Positions 22,641 to 32,053 of a stretch of DNA of 64,000 nucleotides are shown here, piece by piece (the first letter of the stretch is position 1; each line of letters starts with the position of its first letter). Source of the stretch: Mikania micrantha (lineage: Eukaryota > Streptophyta > Magnoliopsida > Asterales > Asteraceae); the NCBI GenBank assembly GCA_009363875.1, contig CM018693.1, positions 72,710,986 through 72,774,985 of the forward strand. The letters run 5' to 3'. Under the pieces are notes generated by a model. It was not told where the DNA came from, searched no databases, and saw only the letters and a list, made by a program, of their open reading frames with translations. A program made the position numbers and the translations under genes.

Positions 22641-23180
22641 TTACTTATTTAATTTGGGTGGTGATTCCTAGTAAATTAACTAATATCTTTTGTTTATTTT
22701 AAATTTCTGAAAATATTTAATTTAATCGTTTTAATCGAATCGTACAGTTGTTGCGCGTATTCGTTCGGATCGTCACCCGTACGAACACGACGATAAGTAC
22801 ACTCCTCGATGTGATTTTCTAATTATTGGATATCATTCAGAACATTAAACTTTCAGATATATTCGTACAGATCGTCATCTATACGAATAAATTGTCAGTT
22901 TAGCATTCACGTAACGACATCCATTAGTGTTTTGTTCTGTACAACCTCACATACGTCTATACATAATAAAGTCCTAACCAACATTAACGTAATAGTTCTG
23001 TGCTGTCAGATGAAATTCTGACTGTTAAACCATGTTTTTTGAAACATGTTTCTGAGATAAATGTGTAATAGTTTTGTGTCAAACATCAAATGATTATAGT
23101 ATACATGTAATAAACATAGTTCGTACCTGGGTTACTGTGTAAGTTACTGTTCCGGTTACCATTCCGGCACTGATGTTACA
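22641..23180 (-). repeat. Solo LTR of E1 family, 5' head (antisense)
   Basis: On the minus strand it begins TGTAACATCAG at 23180 and matches the start of the E1 3' LTR (35643 onward) with moderate divergence, including TTTATTATGTATA and GTCGTTACGTGAAT. It continues at 9610 after removal of C1. Target-site GAGCA follows at 23181. Confidence 0.88.
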
Positions 23181-23813
23181 GAGCACGTTACTTTTGAAAG
23201 ATCGATTTGCGTTCAGGATATCATCAGTTGCGGTTTCAAGATGAAGACATACTGAAGACGGCATTCCTAACAAGATACTGTCATTACGAATTCATGGTGA
23301 TGCCTTTCGGATTGACGAATGCACCAGCAGTTTTCATGGACCTCATAACCATGTAAGCAAGCCGTATTTAGATCAGTTTGTCATTGTCTTCATTGACAAT
23401 ATACTGATTTACTCAAAGAGCGAAGCTGAGCACGAGCAACATCTCAGGAAGATCTTGGGACTGTTAAAGAACGAGCAACTTTATGCTAAGTTCTCAAAAT
23501 GTGAATTTTGGCTAAGAGAAGTTCATTTCTTTGGTCATGTTAGTAATAGCGAAGGCATTCATGTAGAAGCTGCCAAGATAGAGCTATTAAGAAATAGGAT
23601 ACTCCGACGACACCGATGGAGATACGGTCTTTTTTGGGACTGGCAGGTTATTATAGAAGGTTTATTTTAAACTTTTCTTAGATAGCTCTACCTCTCAGCA
23701 AGTTAACCCAGAAAAGTGAACCGTTTATTTGGGAGCAGAAACAGGATGATGCTTTCCAGATGATGAAACAAAAGCTATGTGATGCTCCAATCTTATCTCT
23801 CCTAGAGGGTACA
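23181..23813 (+). pseudogene. pol: E1 RT palm and start of RNase H
   Basis: Continuation of the RT broken at 6040. It reads stop-KIDLRSGYHQLR, KTAFLTRYCHYEF, MPFGLTNAPAVFMD, then a frameshift near 23350, then FVIVFIDNILIYSKS. The second catalytic Asp of the FIDD motif is Asn, so polymerase activity is lost. Next come EQLYAKFSKCEFWLREV and, after several stops, the RT-RNase H connection ending LSLLEGT at 23813. It is interrupted by E2 and resumes with DDFVVYCDAS at 34068. Confidence 0.88.
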
Positions 23814-25822
23814 TGTCACACCCCCACCTCCGCGTCACCAGACGACGTCATTTTTAAAGGTAGCGGAAGCATAGCGGCGAAGTCCCGAAGGTGAGGGGTG
23901 ACTTACTTGATCCGGTATCATAACACACATAGTTAAGAAAAGCACTAATTACAAATCACGACAAATATTTATTACATGTCCTGAGTATCCGTTTACAACT
24001 TAAGTTCCTTCTATTACATCCCAAGTCCTAACTACACGGTGCGTGCACAGGTGTTTCCTCACCGTTGGTACTGATTACCTGTAAAAGATTTAAAGTTTAA
24101 AAATATCAGTATAAAACTGGTGAGTTCATAAATCAGACTCGATACAATATGATATGATAGTAAAGTCAATGGTACACATTAACATAAGTGAATAATCATG
24201 TGACCCGTATCCAGATCCTTTCTGACAGTCCAGTCTAGATAATAACCGAAGTCAAAATCCGTGCCTCTAACTCAATGTCTCACTACATCAAGTCGATACC
24301 AGGAATGGTGTCAAGCATTCACACAAGGGTAGACGCTATCTATCCATGAATGGGGTTGTCAGCCCGATAGTACTATCTTTGTCCACACATTCGGCCCCAC
24401 ATGGGTTAACCAGATACAGTTGGTTTTGAGGACTTTTGTTGCACACAGAAAATAGTCATAATCCCATGACACCCACATGCAAGCCGGTATTGCAATTGTT
24501 ACTAAACATATCACACGTTTGATAAAGATTTCATAATAGTCACCCCGATGTTAATAAAACAGTAAAAGAAAAGGGGTTGTATGAAACTCACCTGAAGTTT
24601 ATGAAAAGATAAAATCACACGAACGGTGGCTAAAAATGCTAATCTGCATTAGTTTATTTATAATTAATTATTTGGTCTAATATCATACAATGTACTATAA
24701 TGTAGGTACCTATACTCGTTTAGGTACCTTGTATTAAGTTAATGACTCATTGGATTAGCCGGGATAATCTCCGACTAATTAGTTAGGTAATGCTGTTGAT
24801 TATATTACTTAAACAGTCCCTAGATGAAATCTCGGCTTAGGAATGATTAATTCTTGTCACTAGTTATCCATGTATCACGAAACATAACAATGTGACATTG
24901 GAATAGGTTAAACAATCCTGTTTAACATATTAATCCAACTGTTATCATAAAACCAGACAGTTATTCCAATTGGTAGGGTAATAATTGTGATTAGTTTGAA
25001 ACACTTGGGATTAACCTTGCATTTCAAAGATTAACCAAAATAATCACCTACATTGTTATAATCCAATGGTTTAGACCATTAGAAGTATTGTTATGGCTTG
25101 GTGAAAACCGGACATTATAACGGATCAAAACAGGCATTTACCCGTTAACAAGACAAGTTATCCGTCAAAAATCATTCCTAGCTATCATCTAAGCAATAAT
25201 CAACAATCCTAACTATGTCATTACGTTCAAAAACACGATCTAATCAATGAAGATCAAGTCAGAAGGTTAAAAAGGATAGTTACCCAAATCAGACGATTCT
25301 ACGGACAAAATCACGATCAGGACGTGTATACGCGTTCACCGGCTCGAGCTGGACGTTCTGGTGGTGTCAAATATGAGTTTTGGTGAAAAGTTGGTCAAGA
25401 TCTTGAGTTGCAGAGGTTTAAGGTCGAGAGAAAGAAAAATAAAAGTTTCTGCATGCTTCTGCGATATAACAATCTGATTCAACAAGCCGACCTACTCGTC
25501 GCGTACCGCGACGAGTTTCCCACATGTCGTCGCGTACCGCGAGGGATTCCGGATAAGATTTGATATCGTGACTTGTCGCGTACCGCGACAAGACTCCAAG
25601 GAGTCGTCGCGTACCGCGAGGGATCCAATTTCAAGATTTTTCTTCGTTTCGCAATTCCGGACAATCCGTAACTCGGTTTCACGCAGGGTTTTCTCCCATG
25701 TTCCCAATTTCTCGCACACTTTAAACCTGTAATGATTAAAATCATCAATTTAACACAGATTCCTAGAACGACCAAACGTGCTCGTGTTATTGATGACGTA
25801 ATGTTTATCTACAATTGTCACA
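23814..25822 (-). repeat. E2 3' LTR (left copy)
   Basis: 2009 bp, TGTCACACCC...TTGTCACA on the plus strand, i.e. TGTGACA...GGGTGTGACA in element sense. A cluster of CGCG hairpins lies at 25495-25630. ORFs of 75-98 codons that cross this cluster are artefacts. Confidence 0.95.
25495..25630 (-). promoter_or_regulatory. Four TCGCG-TAC-CGCGA hairpins in E2 LTR
   Basis: The inverted repeat TCGCGTACCGCGA occurs four times. Copies 1 (25495-25515) and 3 (25572-25592) extend to perfect 9-bp stems: arms CTCGTCGCG/CGCGACGAG and CTTGTCGCG/CGCGACAAG, differing by one compensated pair. Copies 2 and 4 have only the core. The unit of two repeats recurs at 77 bp. The same set is at 33735-33870 in the other LTR. 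In sense it precedes a TTATAT motif (25463-25470 region) and could be U3 promoter DNA. Confidence 0.75.
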
Positions 25823-25858
25823 GTCTCCTCCTGTTACAGAAATTTCGTCCCGAAATTT
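25823..25858 (-). promoter_or_regulatory. E2 polypurine tract and conserved palindrome
   Basis: In sense, AAATTTCG-GGA-CGAAATTT (25858-25840) is followed by AACAGGAGGAGAC directly before the 3' LTR. E1 and E3 have the same hairpin at the same place. Confidence 0.8.
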
Positions 25859-25883
25859 GCTTTAACTCCTACAGTTTAATCGC

Positions 25884-28800
25884 CTATGTAAACAAATGAG
25901 GATACTTCTGTTTCATGCGGTCTTCACGTTCCCAAGTGTACTCTGGCCCTCGTTTAGAATTCCATTTGACTTTCACAATTGGTATTCGACTTCGTTTGAG
26001 CGTCTTTTCATCTCGATCCATTACTTCGACTGGTTCTTCCGTGAACTGTAGGTTTTCGGCAATGTGTATCTCATCAAGAGGTATGGCTAGTGACTCGTCC
26101 AATAAGCACTTTTTCAGATTAGAGACATGAAACACATCATGTATGTTACTAAGTTCTGAGGGTAACTCTAATCTGTATGCTACTAATCCAATTCTTTCAA
26201 GAATTGTAAATGGTCCTACAAATCTTGGTGAGAGTTTTCCTCGTTTTCCGAATCTGAAAATGCCTTTCCAGGGAGAGACTTTTAGCATCACTTTATCACC
26301 AACCTGGAATTCGAGTGGTCTACGTCGATTATCAGCATAACTCTTCTGTCGATCGCATGCTGCTTTAATTCGTTCCTGAATGAGCGCGATCTTATCAGTC
26401 GTTTCCTGGATCAATTCCGGGCCAACAATCTGACTTTCGCCTACTTCTGACCAACACACAGGTGATCGGCATTTGCGCCCGTACAAAGCCTCAAATGGAG
26501 CACATTGGATACTAGTATGATAGCTGTTATTATAAGAAAATTCAACCAATGGCAGATGAGTATCCCAGCTACCTCCAAAATCAATTACACAGCTTCGAAG
26601 CATGTCTTCTAATGTTTGATTTGTACGTTCAGTCTGCCCATCCGTTTGTGGATGATAAGCTGTGCTCATGTTGATCTGTGTACCCAAGGCATGTTGAAGA
26701 GTTTGCCAAAAACGTGACATAAATCGACTATCTCTATCAGAAATAATAGAGATTGGCACTCCATGTCGTATTACGATTTCGTTGATGTAGAGTTTGGCTA
26801 AACGGTCCATGGAATAGTCTTCCCGAATTGGTAAGAAATGTGCTGATTTGGTAAGGCGATCTACGATGACCCAAATAGCATTATGGTCATGCGCCGTTCT
26901 GGGTAATTTAGTGATGAAATCCATGGAAATTTGTTCCCATTTCCACATAGGGATTTCTGGTTGTTGCAATAGCCCAGATGGTCTTTGATGTTCTGCCTTA
27001 ACCTTAAGGCACGTTAAGCATTTATTCACATATTCTGCTATTTGTTTCTTCATACCAGGCCACCAGTAGAAGTCTTTGAGATCTTTATACATCTTGTCAG
27101 CACCCGGATGAATAGAATATTTGGATTTGTGAGCCTCGTCCAAGATAATTGGTCTGATATTACCAAGTACTGGGATCCATGCTCGGTTTTTGAAATATAA
27201 TATCCCATCCGTTTTGGTTTCAAGTTGTTTATCTAACCCTCGTAAGTTCTCAACGGTGTAATTCGTCGCTTGCAAGGCCTGCCGTTGAGTTTCACGTATT
27301 TGAGGGTTTAGACTAGTTTGAATCGTCATTTCCAGCGCTTTCACACGTATGGGTTGGACTCTCTCTTTGCGACTTAAAGCATCGGCTACAACATTTGCTT
27401 TACCTGGGTGGTAACGGATTTCGCAGTCATAGTCGTTCAGAAGTTCCACCCATCGCCTTTGTCGCATATTTAGCATTTTCTGATCTAGAATGTGTTGAAG
27501 ACTTTTGTGATCTGTATAGACCGTACACTTCGTCCCGTACAAGTAATGTCTCCATATCTTGAGTGCAAACACTACTGCACCAAGTTCTAGATCATGAGTG
27601 GTGTAATTCTTCTCGTGCACTTTTAGCTGCCGAGAAGCATAGGCAATCACCTTGTTGTTCTGCATCAGCACACACCCGAGTCCTTGACGTGAGGCATCAC
27701 AGTAGACTATGAAATTCTCTGTGCCTTCTGGTAGTGCCAGAATAGGTGCATTGCAGAGTTTGTGCTTCAACAGTTGGAATGCCTCCTCTCGTTGAGAGTC
27801 CCATATGAACTTTTGATCTTTCTGGGTTAGAGTAGTTAAAGGCAAGGCTATCTTTGAAAAGTTCTTAATGAACCTTCTGTAATAGCCCGCTAACCCTAAG
27901 AATTGACGAATCTCTGTTGGGGTTTTCGGTGTCTCCCATTGCTTTACCGCTTCAATCTTGCTGGGATCCACTTGTATACCATTTTCATTTACTACATGCC
28001 CAAGAAACTGGACTTCCCGTAACCAAAACTCACATTTGGAAAATTTGGCATAAAGTTTCTCATGTGCTAAAAGTTCCAAGATCAGTTTTAAGTGTTGCAC
28101 ATGTTCTTGTTGACTACGGGAGTAAATGAGAATGTCGTCAATAAAAACAATCACGAATTTATCCAAGTAAGGTCTACACACACGATTCATCAGATCCATA
28201 AACACTGCAGGCGCATTAGTCAGTCCGAAGGGCATTACTAGAAACTCATAATGCCCGTATCGAGTTCGAAAAGCTGTTTTAGGAACATCATCATCATGAA
28301 CTCGTAGTTGATGATATCCAGATCTGAGATCGATTTTTGAAAAATAGATAGCACCTTGCAATTGATCAAATAGATCATCTATACGGGGTAATGGATAACG
28401 ATTTTTGATTGTCAATTTATTGAGTTCCCGATAGTCGATACACATCCTGAGAGTACCGTCCTTCTTTTTCACAAAAAGGATAGGTGCGCCCCAAGGTGAG
28501 TAACTCGGTCTAATGAAACCTTTGTCTAAAAGTTCCTGTAATTGACTCGATAGTTCTTGCATTTCCGATGGAGCCAATCGGTAAGGAGCTTTAGCTATAG
28601 GTGCTGCTCCTGGTACTAAGTCAATACGAAACTCAACTTGTCTCACTGGGGGTAATCCTGATATATCGTCAGGAAAAACTTCAGGATATTCTCGAACTAC
28701 AGGAATGTCTTCAATACGTTTTTGATGTGGTTTGTTTTCAGTCACGTGAGCTAAAAAGGCTTGACAGCCCTTTCTTAAGCACTTTCGAGCTTGCATACAT

Positions 28801-30479
28801 GATATGATACTCAGTTTCCTGCCAGCCCTTTCACCTTGTATCATAAGTGTATCACCATTTGGTAATGAAATACGTATCATCTTATTTTGACATATGACTT
28901 CCACTCGATTTTCTGAAAGCCAGTCCATACCAATAACAACATCAAAGCTTCCCAATTCAATAGGAAGAAGATCAATATTGAAAAGATGATCGTTTAGATT
29001 CAATGAACACCCTTGAATCACGTTGTTAGCCATAATTGACTTGCCATTAGCAAGTTCAATGACGTAAGGGTTTGTTAGGTTATCTACGGCCAATCCGAGT
29101 AGTGAAGCAAAATCAGAGGAAACAAAACTTTTGTCCGCTCCGGTGTCAAAAAGAACAGATACATAGTGATTGTTAAGAAGAAACGTACCGGTAACGGTGT
29201 TGTTATCACGTCGAGCCTCTTCCGCCCCTATCTGGAAGGCTCTTCCTCTTGCTTCATTGCCCTGGTTGGTGTTGTTGGTAGGGCAGTTTTTCATGAAGTG
29301 ATCCGGGCTTCCACATCTGAAACACGACCGGTTGAATTGTTGTGGTTGTTGTTGTTGAGTTCCTTGGTTTGATCGGCGAACAGGGAGATTGCAATATTTG
29401 GAGAAATGCCCGACCTTGTTACAATTGTTACAAATAGGGCAGGGTCCCACATGATGAAATGGGCACTTAGGACATTTAGGTGCTTGCCCTACATAGGCTT
29501 TTCTCTCCATAGTTGTGGCAATATATCCCTTTGCCATTTGCACATTCCGGCTGGGTTCCACCGGAGCCCCTGGTTTGCCTTTCCCAACCCATTTTCGTTT
29601 CACCCCTTTAACAGTGCTGGGGGTAGTGGTTGCCAGACTGCTGCTTGACTCACCTTTCACTGTCAAGGTACCACTTCTTACTGCAACATCAGTAAGCCTG
29701 GTGGTTAAGGTGATAGCATGTTTCAAAGTACGTGGTTCAGCTGCCGTGACCATTCCCTTGATTTGAGGTACCAGACCTTTGATATATTTTTCTATCAAAG
29801 CCTGCTCAGTTGGAAACATGTTTGGCAGCAGACATGTTAATTCGTGAAATCGATCGGTATATTTCAAACAATCAGCACCGATCATAGAATGGTTCCAAAA
29901 TTCCTCTTGGAGCTTTTGGATTTCAGTGATGGGACAATATTCTGACAGAATCATAGTTTTAAACTCGTCCCAAGTCATAGCATCCACAACAGCCGTGGTC
30001 AAGGTTTTTGCCTGGGTATTCCACCAGGTCAATGCTGAGTCTGTCAGTGAACAAGCTGCATAAGACACTTTGTGTTCAGCCAAACACTGGCTGATCTTGA
30101 GCTTAGTCTCCATGCTCTCAATCCATTTCAAAAGTCCTGACGCTCCTTCCTTCCCTGTAAAAGTAGGGGGATTGCAAGAAGCGAAGTACTTATAAGTGCA
30201 TCCTCGTTGTGGAGGATCCGGAATGATTGTGTTAGTACTAGTCGTATGGCGGGTTTCAACATGTCCACCTGTAGCATTATGCTCCGTATGGACTCTACCC
30301 GAGCCAGAAGCACGATTTGTTTGATATTGGGCCAACATGCCCGTAAGAACAGCGGATAATTGGTCACCTGCTATACGAGCAACGTCCGCTTCATTTAGAC
30401 TGGGTCCACTCACAGGTGGATCCTGAATGGATTCTTGAGTTTGAGGATTTTTAGCAGAACGACCTCTTCTAGGGGCCAT
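25884..30479 (-). CDS. gag-pol: E2 gag-pol polyprotein (intact)
   Basis: Single 1531-residue polyprotein for capsid assembly, cDNA synthesis and integration. The frame is open from 30524, but Met at 30479 (MAPRRGRSAK) matches the MPPRR-type starts of E1 and E3 and is preferred. From that start: gag core ~96-245 (ALTWWNTQ, KYIKGLVPQI); zinc knuckles CNNCNKVGHFSKYC (350-363) and CFRCGSPDHFMKNC (386-399); protease with DTGA at 445-448; RT ~625-815 with catalytic FIDD at 779-782; RNase H ~890-1010; integrase HHCC finger and DDE core with ISDRDSRF and TDGQTERTNQ; a C-terminal chromodomain-like segment ending WEREDRMKQKYPHLFT. All catalytic motifs that I can check are intact. Sole frame, no stop between gag and pol, so the protease must release the products. 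Confidence 0.95.
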   Translation of the reverse strand: MAPRRGRSAKNPQTQESIQDPPVSGPSLNEADVARIAGDQLSAVLTGMLAQYQTNRASGSGRVHTEHNATGGHVETRHTTSTNTIIPDPPQRGCTYKYFASCNPPTFTGKEGASGLLKWIESMETKLKISQCLAEHKVSYAACSLTDSALTWWNTQAKTLTTAVVDAMTWDEFKTMILSEYCPITEIQKLQEEFWNHSMIGADCLKYTDRFHELTCLLPNMFPTEQALIEKYIKGLVPQIKGMVTAAEPRTLKHAITLTTRLTDVAVRSGTLTVKGESSSSLATTTPSTVKGVKRKWVGKGKPGAPVEPSRNVQMAKGYIATTMERKAYVGQAPKCPKCPFHHVGPCPICNNCNKVGHFSKYCNLPVRRSNQGTQQQQPQQFNRSCFRCGSPDHFMKNCPTNNTNQGNEARGRAFQIGAEEARRDNNTVTGTFLLNNHYVSVLFDTGADKSFVSSDFASLLGLAVDNLTNPYVIELANGKSIMANNVIQGCSLNLNDHLFNIDLLPIELGSFDVVIGMDWLSENRVEVICQNKMIRISLPNGDTLMIQGERAGRKLSIISCMQARKCLRKGCQAFLAHVTENKPHQKRIEDIPVVREYPEVFPDDISGLPPVRQVEFRIDLVPGAAPIAKAPYRLAPSEMQELSSQLQELLDKGFIRPSYSPWGAPILFVKKKDGTLRMCIDYRELNKLTIKNRYPLPRIDDLFDQLQGAIYFSKIDLRSGYHQLRVHDDDVPKTAFRTRYGHYEFLVMPFGLTNAPAVFMDLMNRVCRPYLDKFVIVFIDDILIYSRSQQEHVQHLKLILELLAHEKLYAKFSKCEFWLREVQFLGHVVNENGIQVDPSKIEAVKQWETPKTPTEIRQFLGLAGYYRRFIKNFSKIALPLTTLTQKDQKFIWDSQREEAFQLLKHKLCNAPILALPEGTENFIVYCDASRQGLGCVLMQNNKVIAYASRQLKVHEKNYTTHDLELGAVVFALKIWRHYLYGTKCTVYTDHKSLQHILDQKMLNMRQRRWVELLNDYDCEIRYHPGKANVVADALSRKERVQPIRVKALEMTIQTSLNPQIRETQRQALQATNYTVENLRGLDKQLETKTDGILYFKNRAWIPVLGNIRPIILDEAHKSKYSIHPGADKMYKDLKDFYWWPGMKKQIAEYVNKCLTCLKVKAEHQRPSGLLQQPEIPMWKWEQISMDFITKLPRTAHDHNAIWVIVDRLTKSAHFLPIREDYSMDRLAKLYINEIVIRHGVPISIISDRDSRFMSRFWQTLQHALGTQINMSTAYHPQTDGQTERTNQTLEDMLRSCVIDFGGSWDTHLPLVEFSYNNSYHTSIQCAPFEALYGRKCRSPVCWSEVGESQIVGPELIQETTDKIALIQERIKAACDRQKSYADNRRRPLEFQVGDKVMLKVSPWKGIFRFGKRGKLSPRFVGPFTILERIGLVAYRLELPSELSNIHDVFHVSNLKKCLLDESLAIPLDEIHIAENLQFTEEPVEVMDRDEKTLKRSRIPIVKVKWNSKRGPEYTWEREDRMKQKYPHLFT

Positions 30480-30689
30480 AGTCTGATCACACACAGATAA
30501 AGTAAAGTCAGAACAAGAATCCATAGTCGTAATAAAGACAAATGTTGTATAACTACTTCGAGTTTTTCACAGTTATATTGTACACCACTAAGTCATGTTC
30601 ATAGTTGCAGTTATACTAGTACGTCTGTTTGTCTTGCCAAGCGTATACTAGTATCATTTTATAGTCTACCAAAATGACACTGATTTAGA

Positions 30690-30970
30690 CATGTTACTAC
30701 ACTGATATGTACTAGTATTACATTATTTCACTATAATGTAGTACCGATATTAATATGTTTCTACACGTGTTTGTTATGTACTAGTATTACATTATTTCAC
30801 TATAATGTAACACCGATATTGATATGACCCCACATAAGTCTTGTTATGTACTAGTATTACATTACTTCACCGCAATGTAACACCGATATTGTTATGACTC
30901 CACATGAGTCTTGTTATGTACTAGTATTACATTACTTCACCGCAATGTAACACCGATATTGTTATGTTTT
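30690..30970 (-). repeat. 70-bp hairpin repeats in E2 leader (4 copies)
   Basis: Units recur at 69-70 bp, with the H1 hairpin starting at 30718, 30787, 30857 and 30927. In sense H1 is TTACATTAT-AGTGAA-ATAATGTAA in unit 2 and TTACATTGC-GGTGAA-GTAATGTAA in units 3-4: one pair changes T-A to C-G and one A-U to G-U. A second hairpin per unit is GACTC-ATGTG-GAGTC (30896-30910) or its G-U variant (30826-30840). A diverged start lies at 30600-30690. It sits between the extra ORF and gag. Confidence 0.85.
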
Positions 30971-31216
30971 CGCACAAGTTTTCTTTTTATATGACTTGAA
31001 AAGTTAGCACCGGCTATAATGTAAAGACACAATGTTGCACATACAATGTTAAAAGAAAACTTTTATTATAACTGTCACAGTTGTACATTAGGATTAGTAC
31101 ATATACAAGAAAATATCCTAATGCAATTGTACCCACTATTACAACCTAGCCGTCCGAGACCTATTTTACAAGTCAAAACTTCCTCGAAGTAGTACAGTCT
31201 AGCATATTCGATTCCT

Positions 31217-31888
31217 TTACCGTAGTAAATACAGTAAACATGTGATAATGATGGCCACCGCTGCCATCACTATTGCTACGTCCAACAGTCGTAGCTCCAT
31301 CCTCATATTGCCTAACCCTACCATCCATCCCCTAACTCTCTCTACCCCACTCCTACACATACCACCTAAAGTCCACTGGAGTCTACCCTCAATCACCTCC
31401 CTCCATGCCCTGGCACCTGCCTCCAGGACAGCAACATGTTCAGCTAAACTCTCATAGGCCGTGCGAGTTTCCCACAGAGTGTCACGTGTTTCCTGCAATG
31501 AAACACGCGATAACTGAAGATCCAATGTAACCCGTTGCAGCTGAACTCTCATCTCAGCCTGCTGAGATGACTCGCCTTCCTCATGTATGGAATGAGGTAC
31601 ATCCCGGGGTGCTAGTGGTCCTCTCGGAATAGGACCTGTCGAGATGCGGGCTCGTCCCCGCCTTCCTCCAAACCCTGTAAATACTGGTACTTGCTGTGGT
31701 GGTGTAGGGCTTTGTGTCCTCCCGATAGCTGGTGAGTCAGCATCTAACAGATGTTGAGGTATAGGTGGTGTAGGTGGTAAAGTCTGGTGGGACATTTGAG
31801 ATGACGGCACTGTCTGTGTTGATCCTGAACTTGTTTCCGTGCCAATTGAATCACTTTCTGAGTCTGACATTGCTGTATCGACACACAA
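31217..31888 (-). CDS. E2 extra ORF between primer-binding site and gag
   Basis: Unrecognised 223-residue protein, read upstream of gag on the element's own sense strand. An alternative start is Met7 (31870). The N-terminus (1-35) is Ser/Asp/Thr-rich and acidic. Residues ~36-70 are proline-rich (PPTPPIPQHL, SPTPPQQVP). Next is a basic patch GFGGRRGRARI. Residues ~105-165 look like a coiled coil (AEMRVQLQRVTLDLQLSRVSL onward in heptad-like pattern). The C-terminal ~20 residues (VAIVMAAVAIIITCLLYLLR) form one hydrophobic, probably membrane-spanning segment. There is no signal peptide, so a tail-anchored protein is suggested. Intactness alone is weak evidence, because the element is too young to have decayed. 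No counterpart is visible in the E3 leader. Confidence 0.65.
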   Translation of the reverse strand: MCVDTAMSDSESDSIGTETSSGSTQTVPSSQMSHQTLPPTPPIPQHLLDADSPAIGRTQSPTPPQQVPVFTGFGGRRGRARISTGPIPRGPLAPRDVPHSIHEEGESSQQAEMRVQLQRVTLDLQLSRVSLQETRDTLWETRTAYESLAEHVAVLEAGARAWREVIEGRLQWTLGGMCRSGVERVRGWMVGLGNMRMELRLLDVAIVMAAVAIIITCLLYLLR

Positions 31889-32037
31889 GTTCGTATTAGT
31901 AACATAAAATAAATAAATAACAACAACATTTATTTGAGTGTTTACATTTGTTAACTATGTTCGGTGCTCTCAGTGTAACTATTCGAGCCTATGGTTATAA
32001 TCTAGGTTTCTAAGTCCGCCTAAATTCTATAACCTGT

Positions 32038-32050
32038 GGCTCTGATACCA
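32038..32050 (-). promoter_or_regulatory. Primer-binding site, initiator tRNA-Met (E2)
   Basis: In sense TGGTATCAGAGCC, an exact match to the usual plant site, three bases after the 5' LTR. Confidence 0.92.
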
Positions 32051-32053
32051 CCC

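Noticed and set aside
25479..25775. ORFs of 75 and 98 codons in the E2 LTRs (second copies at 33719)
   Set aside because: They read through the CGCG hairpin repeats and neighbouring LTR sequence in two frames; no coding signature.
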